NCBI GenBank assembly: GCA_017446355.1
Contig: JAFSQZ010000052.1
Span: 1 to 13,517 of the forward strand
Direction of reading: 5' to 3'
Length of the DNA stretch: 13,517 nucleotides
DNA from: Neisseriaceae bacterium
GTDB taxonomy: Bacteria > Pseudomonadota > Gammaproteobacteria > Burkholderiales > Neisseriaceae
Shown here: piece after piece, positions 11,401 to 13,517 of the stretch
Layout: each line of letters opens with the position of its first letter
How positions within the stretch are numbered: the first letter of the stretch is position 1
Made by a program: the position numbers and the translations under genes
Notes under the pieces: generated by a model
Told to the model about the DNA's origin: nothing
What the model saw: the letters and a program-made list of their open reading frames with translations, nothing else
Database searches by the model: none

Positions 11401-13251
11401 GAGCAAATTCATATTATGGGCAAATATGCACAAACGATGTTGAAAAATGTTCAGGCTGCCTTAAAACTCATTAACGATTATTTCAGTTTGGACTATCGTC
11501 AATTTATTCGTCATTATTTTCCCAATAAGGAAAAGGAAGCCTTGCAACGCAATATGACACAAGAGCGATTTAATCAATGGTTTGGCAATTTATCGCCCAC
11601 ACAGTTGCAAATTATCCAAGACAACACCAGCCCACATATTGTGGTTTTTGCGGCACCAGGCAGTGGAAAAACACGCGTTTTGGTGCATAAACTGGCTTCT
11701 TTGTATCAATTAGAAGACATTAAACACGAACAACTGCTGATGCTCACCTTTTCCCGTGCAGCGGCACACGAATTTAGAGTGCGTTTATTGGAATTGATTG
11801 GCAACGCCGCCGCATTTGTGGAAATCAAAACCTTTCATTCGTATTGTTTTGATTTATTGGGCAGGGTGGGCGATTTAACACAGTCCGATGAAATCATCGC
11901 CCAAGCAATCGCCAAAATTCAATCAGGGGAAGTGGAACAAAACCGCATTGCAAAATTGGTATTGGTTTTGGACGAAGCACAAGACATCAATGCCACACAA
12001 TTTGAATTGGTAAAAACCTTAATCGCCAAAAACGAAGAAATGCGTGTGATTGCTGTGGGCGATGACGACCAAACGATTTATGATTTTCAGGGTGCCACCC
12101 CAAAATATATGCGTCAATTGTTAAACGATTTTGGTGCCACAAAATACGAATTATCAGAAAATTATCGCAGTAAAACCAATATCGTATCGTTTTGTAATCG
12201 TTTTGCGAAACACATTACGCAACGACTCAAAGAACAAGCCGTTTTGGGTGTGCAAACAGAAAAAGGGCAAGTGGATTATGTTTCTTTTTCAGGCAGCGTG
12301 ATGCCGTATTTATTGGAAAAAATTCAAGCCAAACAACATACACAAAACACCATAGCTGTACTCACACAAATCAATGAAGAAGCCATTGATATTGCAGGGC
12401 AACTGCGTCAAGCTAAAATTCCCTGCCAGTTGGTGCAGACCAATGAAGGCTTTTGTGCTTATGATTTATTGGAAGTACGTGTTTTTGAACATTATTTAAA
12501 CTGTGCCAACCACGCGATGATTCCATCTGAAAATTGGGAAAATGCCAAACTTAAAACCCAAAAATACTTATCGCGTAGCAAAAATTTGCCTTTATTAAAC
12601 AATATACTCAATTACTTTGAAAAAGCATTTCCGAAGAATAAATATGTGTCCGACTGGCAAAATATGCTATCTGAATCCAAATGGGAAGATTTTGTTCAAA
12701 TAGAACAAAGCAAAGTGTTTGTTTCCACGATGCACAAAGCCAAAGGACGCGAATACGATGATGTTTTTGTTTATCTCAATCAAATGCAAGTGCAAAGCGA
12801 TGAAAAGAAACGCTTATTGTATGTCGCTTTTTCCCGCGCCAAATCGCACTTAACGATTTTATCTAATCAGGCAGATTTACGCACAATGTGTGTCGGCGAT
12901 GGTGTAAACGAAATCCATTTTCAAGGCAAACCCAAAACGCAATCACGAGAATTGGTGTTGTATTTAGGGCATAGCGATGTTGTTTTAGGAAAATTTGCGC
13001 TTGTTCAAACTGCTATTCGTGCTTTGCAGGCAGGCGACCGTTTACATTTAACAGAACGCGCTTGCTTTGATGAAGAAGGTTGTGAAGTGATTTGTTTTTC
13101 AAAAAAATTTTCAGAAAAATTGTCAAAATACCTTAAACAAGGTTATCAATTAAGTGATGCAGAAGTGAATTTTATTGTGATGTGGCAAGATAAAAACATT
13201 GATAAAGAGCATAGAATTGTGTTGCCCATTGTGTATTTACGAAAGACTTAA
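8455..13251 (+). CDS. Exonuclease-RecQ-UvrD fusion helicase (1598 residues)
   Basis: I read three catalytic modules in one chain. (1) Residues 1-125: a DEDD 3'-5' exonuclease-like fold with Asp7-x-Glu9, GHHFLHHDFHYL (Asp56) and NNPLMDC (Asp110); the usual catalytic His is Asn105. A Cys cluster (C230, C234, C237, H240) follows. (2) Residues 250-600: a RecQ-type SF2 helicase with TGGGKS (284-289), DEAH (386-389), FSAWGQDFR (391-399), TATA (428-431), SAFGMGVDK (546-554) and QEAGRAGRD (574-582). No RecQ zinc Cys cluster follows; winged-helix-like segments (about 630-960) do. (3) Residues 1045-1470: a UvrD/Rep SF1 helicase with APGSGKT (1067-1073), TFHSY (1126-1130), DEAQD (1173-1177), GDDDQTIYDFQG (1202-1213), ENYRSK (1235-1240), STMHKAKGREYDD (1424-1436) and LLYVAFSRAK (1454-1463). 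An unassigned tail runs 1495-1598. AAAGGA (8444-8449) overlaps the rlmK stop; the gap is nine bases. Role is inferred to be DNA repair or recombination. Confidence 0.9.
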   Translation: MRIAYVDLEVNEQTKKIGDIGVLCGETRLHTAKVFDAVQIIQAADLICGHHFLHHDFHYLQEDLAQVHRYQEHIIDTLLLSPLLFPERPYHALNKDYKTEFAQSNNPLMDCQITRDLLEEEVKTFFRLPEHLKTIFYQLLHQQNGFSAFFKYIGFQAACDDLPKLIGETFLQSICENVPLANIIAQSPVALAYALSLIHCNQRHSITPAWVLHQFPEIEWIFTQLRATPCRQACAYCRRHLNIELALNKYFGYSKFREYDGKPLQAKAAQAAVEGKSVLAVFPTGGGKSVTFQVPALMAGEYGKALTVVISPLQSLMKDQVDNLEQRGITEAVTINGLLDPIERQKSLERVQDGSASLLYLAPESLRSRTIENVLLGRKIARFVIDEAHCFSAWGQDFRVDYLYIAEFIRKIQAAKKLSHPIPVSCFTATAKPQVIEDIKDYFKKELNLNLHTFAASVERKNLRYQVLLQKDDDERRQTLRDLIERYNCPTIVYVSRTKKTREVAHQLNQYGFVALPYHGKMDKEEKILNQNQFMTGEVQIIVATSAFGMGVDKKDVGLVVHYEISDSLENYVQEAGRAGRDENIQAACFVLFAPEDLDKHFLLLNQTKIAQKEINQIFKAIKDLCGKRHSITESALNIARQAGWHEEPVEEIETRVKTAIAALESVGYIKRGYNMPRIYANSILAKNAAEAIEKIQRSQLIPYEHKISAERIIKKLFSQRSHIHHTEEDAESRVDYIADVLGLKTEVVVKIVSWLRQEKILADQQDLRAFIKKSGRLQDVLHSLNSLVQLEHFLLEKFQDEGTLRTSLKMLNQECSGSLKTVNPKMLKNVLTFWKMKNVLVRCENAHDEVALTLKSSAKQLSAWLDTTHLLAQFVLRYLYEIQKTQSFEQQEKSELAYVEFSVGELLDAFQKSQLMRSQNITLDDIEDVLFYLLRMGLLKIEGGFLVVYQRLHINRLMMDNRKQYTKEDYVSLAQHYQTRQEQIHIMGKYAQTMLKNVQAALKLINDYFSLDYRQFIRHYFPNKEKEALQRNMTQERFNQWFGNLSPTQLQIIQDNTSPHIVVFAAPGSGKTRVLVHKLASLYQLEDIKHEQLLMLTFSRAAAHEFRVRLLELIGNAAAFVEIKTFHSYCFDLLGRVGDLTQSDEIIAQAIAKIQSGEVEQNRIAKLVLVLDEAQDINATQFELVKTLIAKNEEMRVIAVGDDDQTIYDFQGATPKYMRQLLNDFGATKYELSENYRSKTNIVSFCNRFAKHITQRLKEQAVLGVQTEKGQVDYVSFSGSVMPYLLEKIQAKQHTQNTIAVLTQINEEAIDIAGQLRQAKIPCQLVQTNEGFCAYDLLEVRVFEHYLNCANHAMIPSENWENAKLKTQKYLSRSKNLPLLNNILNYFEKAFPKNKYVSDWQNMLSESKWEDFVQIEQSKVFVSTMHKAKGREYDDVFVYLNQMQVQSDEKKRLLYVAFSRAKSHLTILSNQADLRTMCVGDGVNEIHFQGKPKTQSRELVLYLGHSDVVLGKFALVQTAIRALQAGDRLHLTERACFDEEGCEVICFSKKFSEKLSKYLKQGYQLSDAEVNFIVMWQDKNIDKEHRIVLPIVYLRKT
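8830..8844. repeat. DNA uptake sequence (perfect 15-mer, T form) inside the fusion helicase gene
   Basis: TTCAGGCTGCCTGAA is translated as Phe-Arg-Leu-Pro-Glu at residues 126-130, immediately after the exonuclease-like domain. Confidence 0.92.
8918..8930. repeat. DNA uptake sequence (13 of 15 bases) inside the fusion helicase gene
   Basis: TTCAGGCTGCCTG lacks the final AA. It is translated in a different frame from the copy at 8830, as Phe-Gln-Ala-Ala-Cys (155-159). Confidence 0.8.
10208..10220. repeat. DNA uptake sequence (13 of 15 bases) inside the fusion helicase gene
   Basis: TTCAGGCAGCCTG is translated as Ile-Gln-Ala-Ala-Cys (585-589), just after RecQ motif VI. Confidence 0.8.
10902..10916. 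repeat. DNA uptake sequence (perfect 15-mer, A form) inside the fusion helicase gene
   Basis: TTCAGGCAGCCTGAA is read in the third possible frame, as Cys-Ser-Gly-Ser-Leu-Lys (816-821), in the linker between the two helicase modules. Confidence 0.92.
11450..11464. repeat. DNA uptake sequence (one mismatch) inside the fusion helicase gene
   Basis: TTCAGGCTGCCTTAA differs from the T-form 15-mer at one base. It is translated as Val-Gln-Ala-Ala-Leu (999-1003), shortly before the UvrD-like module. Confidence 0.75.
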
Positions 13252-13271
13252 ATATTGGTTTGTTTTGCAAA

Positions 13272-13517
13272 TTAAACAGATGAACGATGATTCAATAGTT
13301 TTTTGCGTAAATGCCACTGGAAAAATAACGCGATAATTGTACCAGCTATGGCACCACCGACGTGTGCTAAATGGGCAATATTGTTGCCGAAAATAGAAAA
13401 TCCTGAAAATTGGGCGAATAATTCGTAAGCGGTAAACAGTAATACAAAATGGCGTGCAGGCAGCGAAAACGGTAAGAAAATAATGCCTAAACGTGCTTGT
13501 GGTAAACACACGGCAAA
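13272..13517 (-). CDS. Rhomboid-family intramembrane serine protease (C-terminal part; 5' end outside the window)
   Basis: The visible 81 codons run off the right edge, so the start and the catalytic Ser segment (GxSG) are not in view. The fragment reads LPQARLGIIFLPFSLPARHF, then a hydrophobic helix ending in YELFAQFSG, then NIAHLAHVGGAIAGTIIALF. The last is the rhomboid C-terminal helix whose His (in AHVGGAIAG) is the second member of the Ser-His dyad. A short basic tail (HLRKKLLNHR) ends the protein on the expected cytoplasmic side. It is convergent with the fusion helicase gene, the two stop codons being 20 bases apart, with no clear terminator hairpin between them. A partial DUS-like string (GCAGGCAGCG) occurs near 13457. 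Confidence 0.85.
   Translation of the reverse strand, partial: FAVCLPQARLGIIFLPFSLPARHFVLLFTAYELFAQFSGFSIFGNNIAHLAHVGGAIAGTIIALFFQWHLRKKLLNHRSSV

Noticed and set aside
6873..13251. Defence island around the fusion helicase
   Set aside because: Immediate neighbours are an exporter, an rRNA methyltransferase and a rhomboid protease; no restriction, toxin, integrase or phage genes are visible, and the dense DUS suggest a long-resident gene.
13237..13509. Alternative minus-strand frame of 90 codons at the right end
   Set aside because: It overlaps the rhomboid fragment in another frame and lacks any recognisable motif, whereas the frame ending at 13272 carries the rhomboid His motif.

Overview
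The window is an AT-rich chromosomal segment from a member of the Neisseriaceae. The main evidence is a dense set of DNA uptake sequences (DUS) of the form TTCAGGC(A/T)GCCTGAA: seven perfect 15-mers and about a dozen partial copies. This belongs to the AGGCTGCCTGAA / AGGCAGCCTGAA dialects known from Simonsiella, Alysiella and Kingella relatives, not the ATGCCGTCTGAA form of pathogenic Neisseria. Imperfect copies favour the CTG (Simonsiella-type) form. The ClpP, HldA, HldD and rhomboid sequences also look neisserial. A Simonsiella-like organism is the best guess, inferred from dialect and base composition only.

Left part (1-2470): a tRNA-Leu(CAG) on the minus strand has a clear sigma70-type promoter and a terminator built partly from a DUS. 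Next come the protein-quality-control genes tig (trigger factor) and clpP (protease subunit) on the plus strand, each with its own strong intrinsic terminator. clpX does not follow.

Intergenic repeat region (2475-2896): at least three copies of a palindromic element with constant outer arms and changing but still self-complementary inner arms. They are interleaved with two DUS and lie within a diverged tandem duplication that ends at the stop codon of the next gene.

Middle (2895-6816): a membrane phosphoethanolamine transferase (minus strand) is divergent from hldA and hldD (plus strand). The latter two make ADP-L-glycero-D-manno-heptose for the lipooligosaccharide inner core. Together they form a small envelope cluster: heptose supply plus a probable PEtn decoration enzyme.

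Right part (6873-13251): three tightly spaced plus-strand genes, probably one transcript. They are a LysE/RhtB-family exporter, a stand-alone RlmK-type 23S rRNA methyltransferase, and a 1598-residue protein that fuses a DEDD-type exonuclease domain, a RecQ-type SF2 helicase and a complete UvrD/Rep-type SF1 helicase. This last protein is the most unusual object in the window. The segment ends with the C-terminal part of a rhomboid protease on the minus strand, convergent with the helicase gene.
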